A stretch of 24,559 bases of DNA, taken from assembly GCA_017938785.1 (NCBI GenBank), contig JAGBAU010000044.1, positions 1-24,559 of the forward strand, written 5' to 3'. The DNA comes from Clostridia bacterium. GTDB lineage: Bacteria; Bacillota_A; Clostridia; Christensenellales; Aristaeellaceae. The notes below the pieces were generated by a model, which was given only the letters and a program-made list of their open reading frames with translations, was not told the DNA's origin and did not search any database. Below, piece by piece: positions 13,037 through 20,191 of the stretch. A program made the position numbers and the translations under genes. Position 1 is the first letter of the stretch. Every line of letters starts with the position of its first letter.

Positions 13037-14215
13037 ATGAATTACAGGTTTGATAAATACGGTAACAAAATCTCCATACTCGGCTTCGGCTGCATGCGTT
13101 TTCCCATGTCCATGGGAAGGATTGATATGGCGGAGACGGAGCGGGAGATTATGGCCGCCTACCAGGGCGGAGTGAATTATTTCGATACGGCCTATGTCTA
13201 TCCTGGAAGTGAAGCCGCACTGGGCGAAATCCTGGAAAAGAACGGCATACGTGATCAGGTGAACATTACTACCAAGCTTCCGCACTATCTGATTCGCAGC
13301 CGCGAGAGTGTGGAGAAGATGTTTGCCGAAGAACTACGCCGCCTGCGCACGGACCATGTGGATTATTACCTGATGCACATGCTCACGGATGTTCAGACCT
13401 GGGAAAAATTGAAGGGAATCGGCGTACTGGACTGGCTGGAAGAGAAGAAGCGCAGCGGACAGATCCGCCAGATCGGCTTCTCCTATCATGGCAATACGGA
13501 TATGTTCTGCAAGCTTGTGGAAGCGTATGACTGGGACTTGTGCATGATTCAGTACAATTACATGGATGAGCACTCCCAGGCGGGGCGCAGGGGACTTGAA
13601 TTTGCCCATGCCAAGGGCCTGCCCGTGATGATCATGGAACCCCTGCGCGGCGGCAAGCTGGTGAGCCATCTGCCGGAGGAGGCCAGGCGCATTTTTGCCC
13701 AGCATCCGGTGAAGCATACCCCTGCGCAGTGGGCGTTCAGGTGGCTGTGGAACCAGCCTGAGGTTACCTGCGTTCTCTCCGGCATGAACTCCATGGAAAT
13801 GGTGCAGGACAACATGAGCACTGCGTCCAGCGTGGAGGCAGGGGAGCTTACCCAGGCGGACCTCGATATGCTTTCCCGCGTTCTCAAGGCCACCAATGCG
13901 CGCATGAAGGTGGGCTGCACCGGCTGCGGCTATTGCATGCCCTGTCCCATGCATGTGGATATTCCCGGCACGTTTGCAGCCTATAACCGCCGCTATTCGG
14001 AGGGCAAGTTCTGGGGACTGGTCGACTACGCCATCTGTACAGCCATGCGCAAAACGTCCACGGCGGCGTCCAACTGTGTTGAGTGCGGCAAGTGCGAAAA
14101 ACATTGTCCGCAGAAGATCGAGATACGCAGGGAACTGAAGAACGCTCGAAGGGAGTTGGAAGTGCCCATCTACAGAATTGTGCGCAAACTCCTTGAAAAG
14201 TTCAAGGTATTTTAA
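13037..14215 (+). CDS. Aldo/keto reductase with C-terminal ferredoxin-type 4Fe-4S domain
   Basis: The 392-residue protein joins an aldo/keto reductase barrel to a C-terminal iron-sulfur region. The catalytic tetrad of the family is present as D50, Y55, K80 and H114. Two cysteine clusters follow: C294, C297, C300, C303 (CxxCxxCxxCP) and C347, C350, C353, C357 (CxxCxxCxxxCP), enough for two 4Fe-4S clusters. The second is a classical ferredoxin motif. This combination is common in strict anaerobes, where electrons may come from ferredoxin as well as from a nicotinamide; substrates are unknown. The ATG at 13037 lies behind GGAGCTGAAC. The gene has its own consensus promoter, and the next gene's promoter overlaps its 3' end. 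Confidence 0.9.
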   Translation: MNYRFDKYGNKISILGFGCMRFPMSMGRIDMAETEREIMAAYQGGVNYFDTAYVYPGSEAALGEILEKNGIRDQVNITTKLPHYLIRSRESVEKMFAEELRRLRTDHVDYYLMHMLTDVQTWEKLKGIGVLDWLEEKKRSGQIRQIGFSYHGNTDMFCKLVEAYDWDLCMIQYNYMDEHSQAGRRGLEFAHAKGLPVMIMEPLRGGKLVSHLPEEARRIFAQHPVKHTPAQWAFRWLWNQPEVTCVLSGMNSMEMVQDNMSTASSVEAGELTQADLDMLSRVLKATNARMKVGCTGCGYCMPCPMHVDIPGTFAAYNRRYSEGKFWGLVDYAICTAMRKTSTAASNCVECGKCEKHCPQKIEIRRELKNARRELEVPIYRIVRKLLEKFKVF

Positions 14216-14221
14216 TATAAT
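14193..14221 (+). promoter_or_regulatory. Promoter of the cyclophilin gene
   Basis: TTGAAA (14193-14198) and TATAAT (14216-14221) are 17 bases apart. The -35 and most of the spacer lie within the last codons of the aldo/keto reductase gene. Confidence 0.75.
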
Positions 14222-14250
14222 GGTTCAGGAATAAAATCAGGAGAGAAAAA

Positions 14251-14886
14251 ATGGCTAAGAAAAATCAGAAAAGAAACTGGAAGTGGATGATTGCAGCCCT
14301 ACTGATTGCGGCACTGTGCATTGCAGGTGCGGTCTTTGCGCTGAACAGGAATGAAAATGCTGCAACCGGCTCCATGGAACCCACGGATTATGTGCAGATT
14401 GATATTGAGAACTATGGTACCATCACTGCTGAACTCTACGGTGGTATGGCACCCATCACCGTTGAGAATTTCATGAAGCTCGCAGATGAAGGCTTCTACG
14501 ACGGCCTGACCTTCCACCGCATTATTTCAGGGTTCATGATCCAGGGTGGTGATCCGCTTGGCAACGGTATGGGCGGCTCCGATCAGAACATCAAGGGCGA
14601 ATTCAAGGCAAATGGAGTAGAAAACAGCATCTCTCACGTGCGCGGTGTTTTGTCCATGGCACGCTCCCAAATGTATGACAGTGCCAGCTCACAGTTCTTC
14701 ATCATGCATGCCGATGCAGATTACCTGGATGGCCAGTACGCAGCCTTCGGACGCGTGCTCAGCGGCATTGAGGTTGTGGACGCCATCTGCGAATCCACAC
14801 CCGTGACCGATGGCAACGGCAGCGTCGCAGCCGAAAACCAGCCGGTGATCACCAGCATTCGCCGCATCGAAGAACCTGCAAAGTAA
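14251..14886 (+). CDS. Membrane-anchored cyclophilin-type peptidyl-prolyl isomerase
   Basis: The 211-residue product has a basic N-terminus (MAKKNQKRNWK), one membrane segment at about 12-31 and an extracellular cyclophilin domain (about 46-206). Cyclophilin motifs are FHRIISGFMIQGGDP (88-102, catalytic arginine R90), MARSQMYDSASSQFFI and AAFGRVLSGIEVVD. The usual tryptophan in the cyclosporin-binding loop is Tyr (LDGQYAAFG), as in many bacterial forms. It should speed proline isomerisation during folding of secreted proteins. The segment lacks a lipobox at its cysteine, so a signal anchor is more likely than a lipoprotein. ATG 14251 follows AGGAG. The gene has its own promoter and is probably co-transcribed with the MaoC-like gene 25 bases downstream. 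Confidence 0.92.
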   Translation: MAKKNQKRNWKWMIAALLIAALCIAGAVFALNRNENAATGSMEPTDYVQIDIENYGTITAELYGGMAPITVENFMKLADEGFYDGLTFHRIISGFMIQGGDPLGNGMGGSDQNIKGEFKANGVENSISHVRGVLSMARSQMYDSASSQFFIMHADADYLDGQYAAFGRVLSGIEVVDAICESTPVTDGNGSVAAENQPVITSIRRIEEPAK

Positions 14887-14911
14887 ACAAAAGATTGGAT
14901 CGTGAATACCT

Positions 14912-15340
14912 ATGTATCTGGATGATTTGCATGTGGGCATGGAAGTGGATGTGCCGGAAGTGACCATCGATCGTGAACGGATGATGGAATTCGCACGTCT
15001 TTACGATCCTATACCGCTGCACCTCGATGAGGACTATGCCAGAGGCACGAAATTCGGCGGCCTGATTGCACCGGGAGTGATGACCTTCATGTCCGTTTGG
15101 GCGGAATTCGTAAAGCTGAATATGTTCGGCGAGGAGCTGATCGCCGGAAAGTCCACCAAAATCGAATGGTTTAAACCTGTCTACGCTGGGGATACCCTCA
15201 GGGGGAAGGCGCGTATTTCAGCTGTTTCCAGAAGAAACGCCTATAACGGCATCTGCGAAGTGACGGTGGATGTTTATAACCAGTACGGAGAACGCGTGCT
15301 TTCGGATGTAACCGAATCCGTCGTAAAATACAGGGCATAA
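14912..15340 (+). CDS. MaoC-like hot-dog fold hydratase/dehydratase
   Basis: The 142-residue protein is a single hot-dog domain of the MaoC/R-specific enoyl-CoA hydratase family. The active-site segment reads YDPIPLHLDEDYA (31-43), keeping the catalytic D32 and H37 of the family's D-x-N-P-x-H motif but with Ile in place of Asn, followed by the conserved GGLIAPGVMT. Members hydrate 2-enoyl thioesters or dehydrate the 3-hydroxy forms. No fatty-acid or polyhydroxyalkanoate genes are nearby, so the acyl substrate is unknown. The ribosome binding site before ATG 14912 is weak. It ends at a strong bidirectional terminator facing folC. Confidence 0.87.
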   Translation: MYLDDLHVGMEVDVPEVTIDRERMMEFARLYDPIPLHLDEDYARGTKFGGLIAPGVMTFMSVWAEFVKLNMFGEELIAGKSTKIEWFKPVYAGDTLRGKARISAVSRRNAYNGICEVTVDVYNQYGERVLSDVTESVVKYRA

Positions 15341-15344
15341 GAAA

Positions 15345-15379
15345 ACCCTCCCGTTCCAGACGGGAGGGTATATTTTTTT
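15345..15379. terminator. Bidirectional terminator between the MaoC-like gene and folC
   Basis: ACCCTCCCGT (15345-15354) pairs with ACGGGAGGGT (15360-15369) around TCCAG. T-rich runs follow on both strands (ATATTTTTTT forward, TTTTCTTAT reverse), so it serves both convergent genes. Confidence 0.92.
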
Positions 15380-16652
15380 ACTTGTTTACGGCCAGCAGTG
15401 CATCACGGATGGAACCGATGGTGTAGAGCGAGCCGAAGCAAAGCACTACGCCGTCTTCACCGGCCAGCTCCAGGGAGCGCTTTACGCCGTCCTCAACACT
15501 GGCTGCGGCTTCTGCCTTGGCGCCGGCCTGACGCAGGAACTCAGCCAGCTGTTCAGCGGCCATGCGGCGCGGGTTGGGCGGGGTGACGCATACGAACTGG
15601 TTCACCAGGGGCATTACGGGCTTGTACATGTCCGCATAGTCCTTGTCGGCCAGTACGCCGGTCAGAGCGATAACATTCTTGCCGGTCAGGTAATCCTCGA
15701 TGTTCTTCACCAGGGCTTCGATGCACTGGGGATTGTGCCCGCCGTCGATGATGAACAGGGGATTGCGCTGGATGATGTCGAAACGACCGGGCCAGCGCAC
15801 ATCGCGCATGCCGTCGTAGATGTTTTCTTCGCTGATCTTCCAGCCGTTTTCGATCATAGTGTCGATGATAGAGAGTACGACGGAAGCATTGTGCAGCTGA
15901 TGAACGCCCAGCAAGGGCAGAAGCAGATCCTTGCGCTTGCCGCAGTCGAAAACCTGGCCGTCCAAACCGTGAGACTTGAGCTTCAGACTGTCAAAATCAG
16001 CCTTGCGCAGCTTCACATTGCGCTGGGCGCACACGCGCTCATAAACGGCTTCCACGCTGGGGGTGCTGCGGTATACGACCGCATGGCCGCCCTGCTTGAA
16101 GATGCCGGATTTGGTTTCAGCGATGGCTTCAACGGTGTCGCCCAGAACCTCGGTGTGGTCCAGGCCGATATTGGTGATAACGGCAACCTCAGGGGTTTCG
16201 ATCACATTGGTAGCGTCAAACTCGCCGCCCATGCCTACCTCAAGAACCACGATATCACATTTCATGCGCTTGAAGTATTCAAAGGCGATGCAGCAAACCA
16301 ATTCGAATTCCGTGGGGGATTCCTTCATGGAATCGGCCAGCGGCTTCACGTATTCGGTGATGGCAATCAGATCCTCATCGGCGATTTCAACGCCGTCCAC
16401 CTGCATGCGCTCATGGAAGCGATAGATGTAGGGGGAGGTGTACAGACCTGTACGGTATCCAGCCTTGCGCAGGATGGAAGCGGTCATGGAGGCGGTGCTG
16501 CCCTTGCCGTTGGTGCCTGCGATGTGAACAAACTTCAGGTCCTTTTCGGGGTTGCCCATCTTGGCCAGCAATTCCTGGGTGCGCTCAAGACCGGGGATGC
16601 TGCCCTTCCAGAATACGGAATGGATATATTCGATGGCTTCGTTGACGTTCAT
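15378..16652 (-). CDS. folC: Folylpolyglutamate synthase / dihydrofolate synthase
   Basis: The 424-residue cytoplasmic ligase adds glutamate to folates (and often to dihydropteroate), trapping them in the cell. It has the Mur-ligase-type P-loop GTNGKGS at 46-52, the folate-binding segment YTSPYIYRFHERM (71-83), the LEVGMGGEFDATNV motif and a C-terminal domain beginning near IIDGGHNPQC. The length is typical. The ATG at 16652 matches the usual MNVNEAIEYI start, with AAAGGA about ten bases upstream; a longer in-frame TTG start is unlikely. It lies 29 bases downstream of folT, so both belong to one folate operon under the tetrahydrofolate riboswitch. It ends at the bidirectional terminator. Confidence 0.94.
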   Translation of the reverse strand: MNVNEAIEYIHSVFWKGSIPGLERTQELLAKMGNPEKDLKFVHIAGTNGKGSTASMTASILRKAGYRTGLYTSPYIYRFHERMQVDGVEIADEDLIAITEYVKPLADSMKESPTEFELVCCIAFEYFKRMKCDIVVLEVGMGGEFDATNVIETPEVAVITNIGLDHTEVLGDTVEAIAETKSGIFKQGGHAVVYRSTPSVEAVYERVCAQRNVKLRKADFDSLKLKSHGLDGQVFDCGKRKDLLLPLLGVHQLHNASVVLSIIDTMIENGWKISEENIYDGMRDVRWPGRFDIIQRNPLFIIDGGHNPQCIEALVKNIEDYLTGKNVIALTGVLADKDYADMYKPVMPLVNQFVCVTPPNPRRMAAEQLAEFLRQAGAKAEAAASVEDGVKRSLELAGEDGVVLCFGSLYTIGSIRDALLAVNK

Positions 16653-16681
16653 GTTTATGCTTCCTTTCAATGCAGATGCAT

Positions 16682-17266
16682 TTATACTTTGGTATCACTC
16701 TTTGAAGACTTGGGCGGCCAAACATCCAGGTTCCTGAAGATGTTGCTCTTGAACAGCAGTGCGATGATGATTACATCCAGCACGAGGGTTACTGCAAACT
16801 GGATGGAGCGGGTGCTCAGGAAAAAGATCATGCTCTGCGTGAAGCTTCCCTTGCTGTTATAAACAAAGGACAGCGCGGCGCTCTGCCAAAGGATGGAACC
16901 GAAAACCACAGGGGGCAGGAAACCGACAACCAGCTTCGGAATGCTCACGCCCTTGCCGAGATAATGGCGGAACAGGCCGCCGAATACACCGTAGAGGATG
17001 GGCGGCAGGCAGAAGATGGGATTGTAGCCATAACCGGAGAAGAGGCAACCGACCAGGTCGGCGCTGAATCCAACCAAGCCGCCGGCCATGGGACCGAACA
17101 GCATACCTGCCAGGTAGATCGGCACAGCTTCAATGGAGAAGCGGGTGCTTACGTTGGGCATGGGAATGATCAGGCGGGCGAGAACCACGCTGATCGCAGC
17201 CAGCAGTGCACAATAGGCCAGGGCACGGGTCGTCATGTTCTTCTTGGGGACGGGTCTCTCTTTCAT
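16682..17266 (-). CDS. folT: Folate-family ECF transporter S component
   Basis: The 194-residue integral membrane protein has about six segments. It fits S components of energy-coupling-factor vitamin transporters, with the helix-1 stretch ALLAAISVVLARLIIP and the segment RFSIEAVPIYLAGMLFGPMAGG typical of the folate subgroup. It would bind folate outside and use the shared EcfA/EcfA'/EcfT energising module, which is not in this window. The tetrahydrofolate riboswitch upstream and folC downstream agree with folate as the ligand. The ATG at 17266 has a strong AAAGGAGG eight bases upstream; the longer reading frame would start inside the leader. Confidence 0.93.
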   Translation of the reverse strand: MKERPVPKKNMTTRALAYCALLAAISVVLARLIIPMPNVSTRFSIEAVPIYLAGMLFGPMAGGLVGFSADLVGCLFSGYGYNPIFCLPPILYGVFGGLFRHYLGKGVSIPKLVVGFLPPVVFGSILWQSAALSFVYNSKGSFTQSMIFFLSTRSIQFAVTLVLDVIIIALLFKSNIFRNLDVWPPKSSKSDTKV

Positions 17267-17322
17267 AAATAAAACCTCCTTTAGTATGAGCGGACGACCA
17301 CATATGCTCCATATGTATACCT

Positions 17323-17358
17323 GAAATAAAAAACCCCTCACGGCTAAGCCGAAAGGGG
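17323..17358 (-). terminator. Riboswitch terminator before folT
   Basis: On the minus strand CCCCT pairs with AGGGG (outer stem) and CGGCT with AGCCG (inner stem), followed by TTTTTTATTT. The 5' arm AACTCCCC (17362-17355) is fully complementary to GGGGAGTT in the riboswitch aptamer. Confidence 0.88.
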
Positions 17359-17370
17359 AGTTTGATCATA

Positions 17371-17450
17371 GATTACATAAAGAGGCAGCATACTTAGGCC
17401 GAAGCTCGCTCGACCGAGTATCGTTGCTACATAAAGGAGGGTAACCCCAT
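17371..17450 (-). other. Structured linker between the THF aptamer and the terminator
   Basis: About 90 bases separate aptamer and terminator. The minus strand holds a long interrupted hairpin (outer GCA/TGC, then ATACT/AGTAT, then GGTCGAG/TTCGGCC around CGAGC), flanked on both sides by copies of CTTTATGTA in the near-repeats CCTCCTTTATGTAGC and GCCTCTTTATGTAATC. No known element fits. Confidence 0.45.
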
Positions 17451-17454
17451 TATG

Positions 17455-17553
17455 GCGCAGCGGGTGCGGATATCCTATCGCAGACAAAGTCCTTCGTCTG
17501 TCACTCAACTCCCCATTTTGACAGCACTTTACGCAGGATTTCCTACTCTGTTC
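17455..17553 (-). promoter_or_regulatory. Tetrahydrofolate (THF) riboswitch
   Basis: The minus strand carries the class signature in order: AGAGTAG, GCGTAAAGTG, a CTGTCA/TGACAG helix (P3) around a loop with TGGGGAG, ACGAAGG, GCGATAGGAT and a closing CCGCACCCGCTG. Helix P2 forms from GGAAATCCT and AGGATATCC with one mismatch. Helix P1 is short (CAG/CTG). Known THF riboswitches lie upstream of folT and other folate genes in Clostridia and Lactobacillales and switch expression off when reduced folate is plentiful. The position directly before folT-folC agrees. Confidence 0.88.
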
Positions 17554-17559
17554 AGTGTT

Positions 17560-17587
17560 ATTATATACGATATTCGGCAAAAGTAAA
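17560..17587 (-). promoter_or_regulatory. Promoter of the folT-folC operon
   Basis: On the minus strand TTTACT (17587-17582) and TATAAT (17565-17560) are 16 bases apart. Transcription would start about seven bases later, right at the aptamer. Confidence 0.7.
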
Positions 17588-17612
17588 GGGGTTTTGAATA
17601 TTTTTTTTTGAA

Positions 17613-17653
17613 AACAATGAAGAAGCCCGGGTTCATATGCTGAACCCGGGCTT
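17613..17653 (-). terminator. Terminator after tRNA-Leu
   Basis: AAGCCCGGGTTCA and TGAACCCGGGCTT (17641-17653 and 17623-17635) form a perfect 13-base stem with a five-base loop. On the minus strand it is followed by the T-rich CTTCATTGTTTTC, and it begins at the tRNA CCA end. Confidence 0.8.
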
Positions 17654-17734
17654 GGTGCCGGTGGCCGGACTTGAACCGGCACGGTTTCCCGTCGCATTTT
17701 GAGTGCGATGCGTCTGCCATTCCGCCACACCGGC
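17653..17734 (-). tRNA. tRNA-Leu (anticodon CAA)
   Basis: The 82-base gene folds as a class II tRNA. The acceptor GCCGGTG pairs with CACCGGC; the anticodon stem TCGCA/TGCGA carries the loop CTCAAAA with anticodon CAA (plus-strand 17699-17701); the variable arm is CGGGAAACCG; the T arm is GCCGG-TTCAAGT-CCGGC. The CCA end is encoded (17653-17655). It reads leucine UUG codons. Confidence 0.97.
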
Positions 17735-17744
17735 ATGCCTTACC

Positions 17745-17773
17745 ATTATAACGGATTTCTTAGGGAAAAGCAA
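17745..17773 (-). promoter_or_regulatory. Promoter of tRNA-Leu
   Basis: On the minus strand TTGCTT (17773-17768) and TATAAT (17750-17745) are 17 bases apart, ten bases before the mature tRNA. Confidence 0.65.
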
Positions 17774-17799
17774 TACCTTTTGGGAAAATTTATGCAGCG

Positions 17800-17827
17800 T
17801 TGCAAAATGCGTTGTTTTGTGTATAAT
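17800..17827 (+). promoter_or_regulatory. Promoter of the sigma-factor operon
   Basis: TTGCAA (17800-17805) and TATAAT (17822-17827) are 16 bases apart. It resembles a vegetative promoter rather than the AAC-type -35 of ECF promoters, so auto-activation is not evident. Confidence 0.6.
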
Positions 17828-17870
17828 AGAAGAGTAAATGAGAAAAAAGATATTCAAAGGAGGGGAGCCG

Positions 17871-18449
17871 TTGGAATACAATGAAAATAAGCTGATTGAG
17901 CGTGCATCCGGCGGAGATCCTTCGGCTTTTAACCGTTTGATGGAGGCGCATGAACGGCGCATGTATGCGGTTGCGCTTCGTATGTGCGGAAACCGGGAGG
18001 ACGCGCAGGATTGCCTTCAGGAGGCCATGCTGCGCATCTATCGCGCCATATCCGGCTTCAAGGGCCAGTCCAGCTTTGCAACCTGGGTGTATAGAATCAC
18101 CATGAACACCTGTTTGGATGAGCTGCGGCGCAAGAAAAACAAGCAAAATGCATCGCTGGACAGCTTGCTTGACGCGGGCTGGTCGCCTCAGGATGAAAGT
18201 GCATCGCCTGAAAGACATGCGGTTCAGTCCGAAACGCGAAGGCTTCTGCATGAAGCGATTCGTGATCTTCCGGAGGATATGAGAAGCGCAATCGTGCTTC
18301 GTGATATACAGGGCTTGTCCTACGAGGAGATTGCCCAGGCCCTGGATATAAACGTGGGCACCATAAAATCGAGAATCAGCCGTGGGCGAGAAAGATTACG
18401 CGATAAATTGAAGAAAAAAGCGGAACTTTTTGACACGGAACCCGTCTAA
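17871..18449 (+). CDS. ECF-family RNA polymerase sigma factor
   Basis: The 192-residue protein has the two domains of ECF sigma factors: sigma region 2 (about 21-88, with DAQDCLQEAMLRIY and GFKGQSSFATWVYRI) for core and -10 binding, and region 4 (about 125-181, with LPEDMRSAIVLRDIQGLSYEEIA and NVGTIKSRISRGRERL) for -35 recognition. The start is TTG at 17871, with AAAGGAGG (17856-17863) seven bases upstream; the in-frame ATG at 17838 has no ribosome binding site. The zinc-finger anti-sigma gene follows after 29 bases, so activity is probably held by that membrane protein until a signal arrives. Length and domain order are typical of the SigW-like group. The signal is unknown. Confidence 0.93.
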   Translation: MEYNENKLIERASGGDPSAFNRLMEAHERRMYAVALRMCGNREDAQDCLQEAMLRIYRAISGFKGQSSFATWVYRITMNTCLDELRRKKNKQNASLDSLLDAGWSPQDESASPERHAVQSETRRLLHEAIRDLPEDMRSAIVLRDIQGLSYEEIAQALDINVGTIKSRISRGRERLRDKLKKKAELFDTEPV

Positions 18450-18478
18450 GGGACAGAAGAGTGAAAGGGGGCGTTTGC

Positions 18479-19174
18479 ATGAATTGTGAAGAAGCGCGCA
18501 TGCTGATCGATGCTTATATCGACGGCGAGCTTTCTGCGGAAGAAAAGCGTGCGCTGATGGATCATGCACAGGCCTGTGAAACGTGCGCGCAGGAACTGGA
18601 GGCGGCGGAGCTGCTCAGGGATACGCTTGCGCATTTGGATGATGATGTGCAGGTGCCGCTGGAAGCACAGGCTGCCTGGCGCAGCGCAGTGCGCGCCGAG
18701 GCGAAAAAGAAAAATACCAGAAAGTGGATGCGCATGGCGTATGCAGCCGCCGCAGCGCTGGTTTTGTTGATCGGAGGCGGAATCGTGCTGCGTGAGCAGC
18801 CCCAGCAGCAGCCCCAGGTGCTGATGGCCAAAATGGTCGATGCACCCGTTGCCGCGAATGAACTGATCGCCAAGGACGGCATGCCCCAAACTGCCGGCTA
18901 TACTGCCGGTGCGGGAGAGGATTACAGCGTATGGAAGAAGATTTCCAGCGACAATCCCGAACAGGATCGCAAGGCCCTGGAGATGCTGGCGGCTGAATAC
19001 AATGCCGGCTTTGCTCAGCAGGGTGAAGGTATCTGCCGCATTGAGCTTGCACAGGAATACCTGGATGATTTCCTCAATGCTTCCAGCCGCATCGGCAAGG
19101 AGCTGTCCATCGAAATGATGTGCGATGATACGCTGGAGGATTATGTGATCATCTTCCAGTTCTGTGAGGAGTGA
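18479..19174 (+). CDS. Zinc-finger membrane anti-sigma factor
   Basis: The 231-residue protein starts with a ZAS-type anti-sigma domain: C3, H29, C33 and C36 (H-x3-C-x2-C) provide the zinc ligands. A membrane segment (about 86-104, AYAAAAALVLLIGGGIVL) and an extracellular part of about 125 residues follow. Such proteins hold the partner ECF sigma factor at the membrane and release it after proteolysis or a conformational signal. The outer part begins with a Gln/Pro stretch and ends in a small folded region with no motif I recognise. The ATG at 18479 follows AAAGGGGG; an in-frame GTG at 18461 lies ahead of it. It sits between the sigma gene and a secreted SIMPL-domain protein only four bases downstream. 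Confidence 0.9.
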   Translation: MNCEEARMLIDAYIDGELSAEEKRALMDHAQACETCAQELEAAELLRDTLAHLDDDVQVPLEAQAAWRSAVRAEAKKKNTRKWMRMAYAAAAALVLLIGGGIVLREQPQQQPQVLMAKMVDAPVAANELIAKDGMPQTAGYTAGAGEDYSVWKKISSDNPEQDRKALEMLAAEYNAGFAQQGEGICRIELAQEYLDDFLNASSRIGKELSIEMMCDDTLEDYVIIFQFCEE

Positions 19175-19178
19175 CGGC

Positions 19179-19880
19179 ATGAAGAGAATTCTTGTGATGG
19201 CACTGACCATACTGTTTTGCTTCGGTGCAGCCCTTGCGGATGAAAGCAAGCTTTCCGTCAGCGGAAGCGGCACGGTTTATATGAAAGCGGATCAGGTTGG
19301 CGCATCGCTTGGTGTGATGCTCAGCGGCGAGGACCTTGCAAAGGTACAGGCTCAGGTAAATGCGACTGTTGCGGATATTTGCACGGCTCTTGAAGCGGCG
19401 GGCCTGGACGAAAAGGGCATTTCCACCAATTACATCTTTGTTTCCCCTCGCTATGATTATGGCGTTAATGGGAATGATCAGGAATTGGTGGGTTATACCG
19501 TCAACAATTCGCTCTCCATCCTGACGGAGAATACGGAGGAAATTGGCGCGTACATAGACGCTGCCTTCGCAGCAGGCGCCAATACCTTTGATTCCATCAG
19601 TTTTTCCGTGCGCGATGACAGCGAAGCCCGGGATGAGGCCCTGCGCCTCGCCGTACAGGAGGCATCCCGCAAGGCGGAAGTAATCGCCGCTGCCTCTGGC
19701 AAGAACCTGGAGGGCATCCTGGAAATCAACGAGGGTTACCAGAACACAGCCTACAACAGCGGCGCCGGTGCATCCTACAAAATGCTTGCAACGGAAGCTT
19801 CCGGTGCTGTGGATACAATGGTGCGCGCCGCTCAGGTGAGCGTGAGCGCAAGCGTCCAGATTATTTACGAGATAAAGTGA
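19179..19880 (+). CDS. Secreted SIMPL-domain protein (DUF541)
   Basis: The 233-residue protein has a cleavable signal peptide (1-20, ending AALA before DES) and a SIMPL/DUF541 domain over the rest, with the typical start LSVSGSGTVYMKADQVGASLGV, the middle stretch LVGYTVNNSLSI and the end AAQVSVSASVQIIYEI. Family members form periplasmic or surface oligomers; their biochemical role is not settled, though some are linked to envelope and oxidative stress. ATG 19179 follows GAGGAG with seven bases between, and the gene begins four bases after the anti-sigma stop. It is therefore almost certainly part of the sigma/anti-sigma operon and probably acts in the same envelope response. Confidence 0.9.
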   Translation: MKRILVMALTILFCFGAALADESKLSVSGSGTVYMKADQVGASLGVMLSGEDLAKVQAQVNATVADICTALEAAGLDEKGISTNYIFVSPRYDYGVNGNDQELVGYTVNNSLSILTENTEEIGAYIDAAFAAGANTFDSISFSVRDDSEARDEALRLAVQEASRKAEVIAAASGKNLEGILEINEGYQNTAYNSGAGASYKMLATEASGAVDTMVRAAQVSVSASVQIIYEIK

Positions 19881-19887
19881 GGATATT

Positions 19888-20103
19888 ATGGAAAAGAGGA
19901 ACCTTGACCGAATCAGCGAACTGACCCAGATTTCCAAGCAGCGTGAACTCACCGTCGAGGAACAGGCTGAGCGCCAGGAGCTGCGCCAGAACTACCTGAA
20001 GGCTTTCCGCAGCCAGTTCCGCGCACAGCTGGATAACACTGTGGTTCAGTATCCCGACGGCAGCCAAACTTCCCTTCGCGAGGCCGCCAAAAAGAACAAG
20101 TGA
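19888..20103 (+). CDS. DUF896 domain protein (YnzC family)
   Basis: The 71-residue protein is the short helical DUF896/YnzC type, with the family pattern of a first helix (LDRISELTQISKQRELTVEE), then QAERQELRQNYLKAFRSQFR and a polar tail. It is small, cytoplasmic and of no established function; Bacillus YnzC lies next to SOS-related genes. GAGG overlaps the SIMPL stop codon and stands five bases from ATG 19888. The seven-base gap places the gene in the sigma operon, which is not its usual setting. No clear terminator follows. Confidence 0.9.
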   Translation: MEKRNLDRISELTQISKQRELTVEEQAERQELRQNYLKAFRSQFRAQLDNTVVQYPDGSQTSLREAAKKNK

Positions 20104-20117
20104 TTTCCTTGCAGAGC

Positions 20118-20146
20118 TTGCCTTTTTTGCGGGCTTGCGATATAAT
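20118..20146 (+). promoter_or_regulatory. Promoter of the DUF1292 gene
   Basis: TTGCCT (20118-20123) and TATAAT (20141-20146) are 17 bases apart, about 46 bases before the start codon. Confidence 0.7.
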
Positions 20147-20191
20147 TGATAGCATCCGGTTCACCTGAAATACTGTTAAGGAGCGCGGCAG

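Noticed and set aside
17601..17609. Run of nine T bases between the tRNA terminator and the folT promoter
   Set aside because: On the minus strand it is an A run after the terminator; nothing indicates a functional site beyond general AT-richness.
17344..17736. 130-codon minus-strand frame across the tRNA and the folT leader
   Set aside because: It translates tRNA-Leu, its terminator and the THF riboswitch, all well-supported RNA features.
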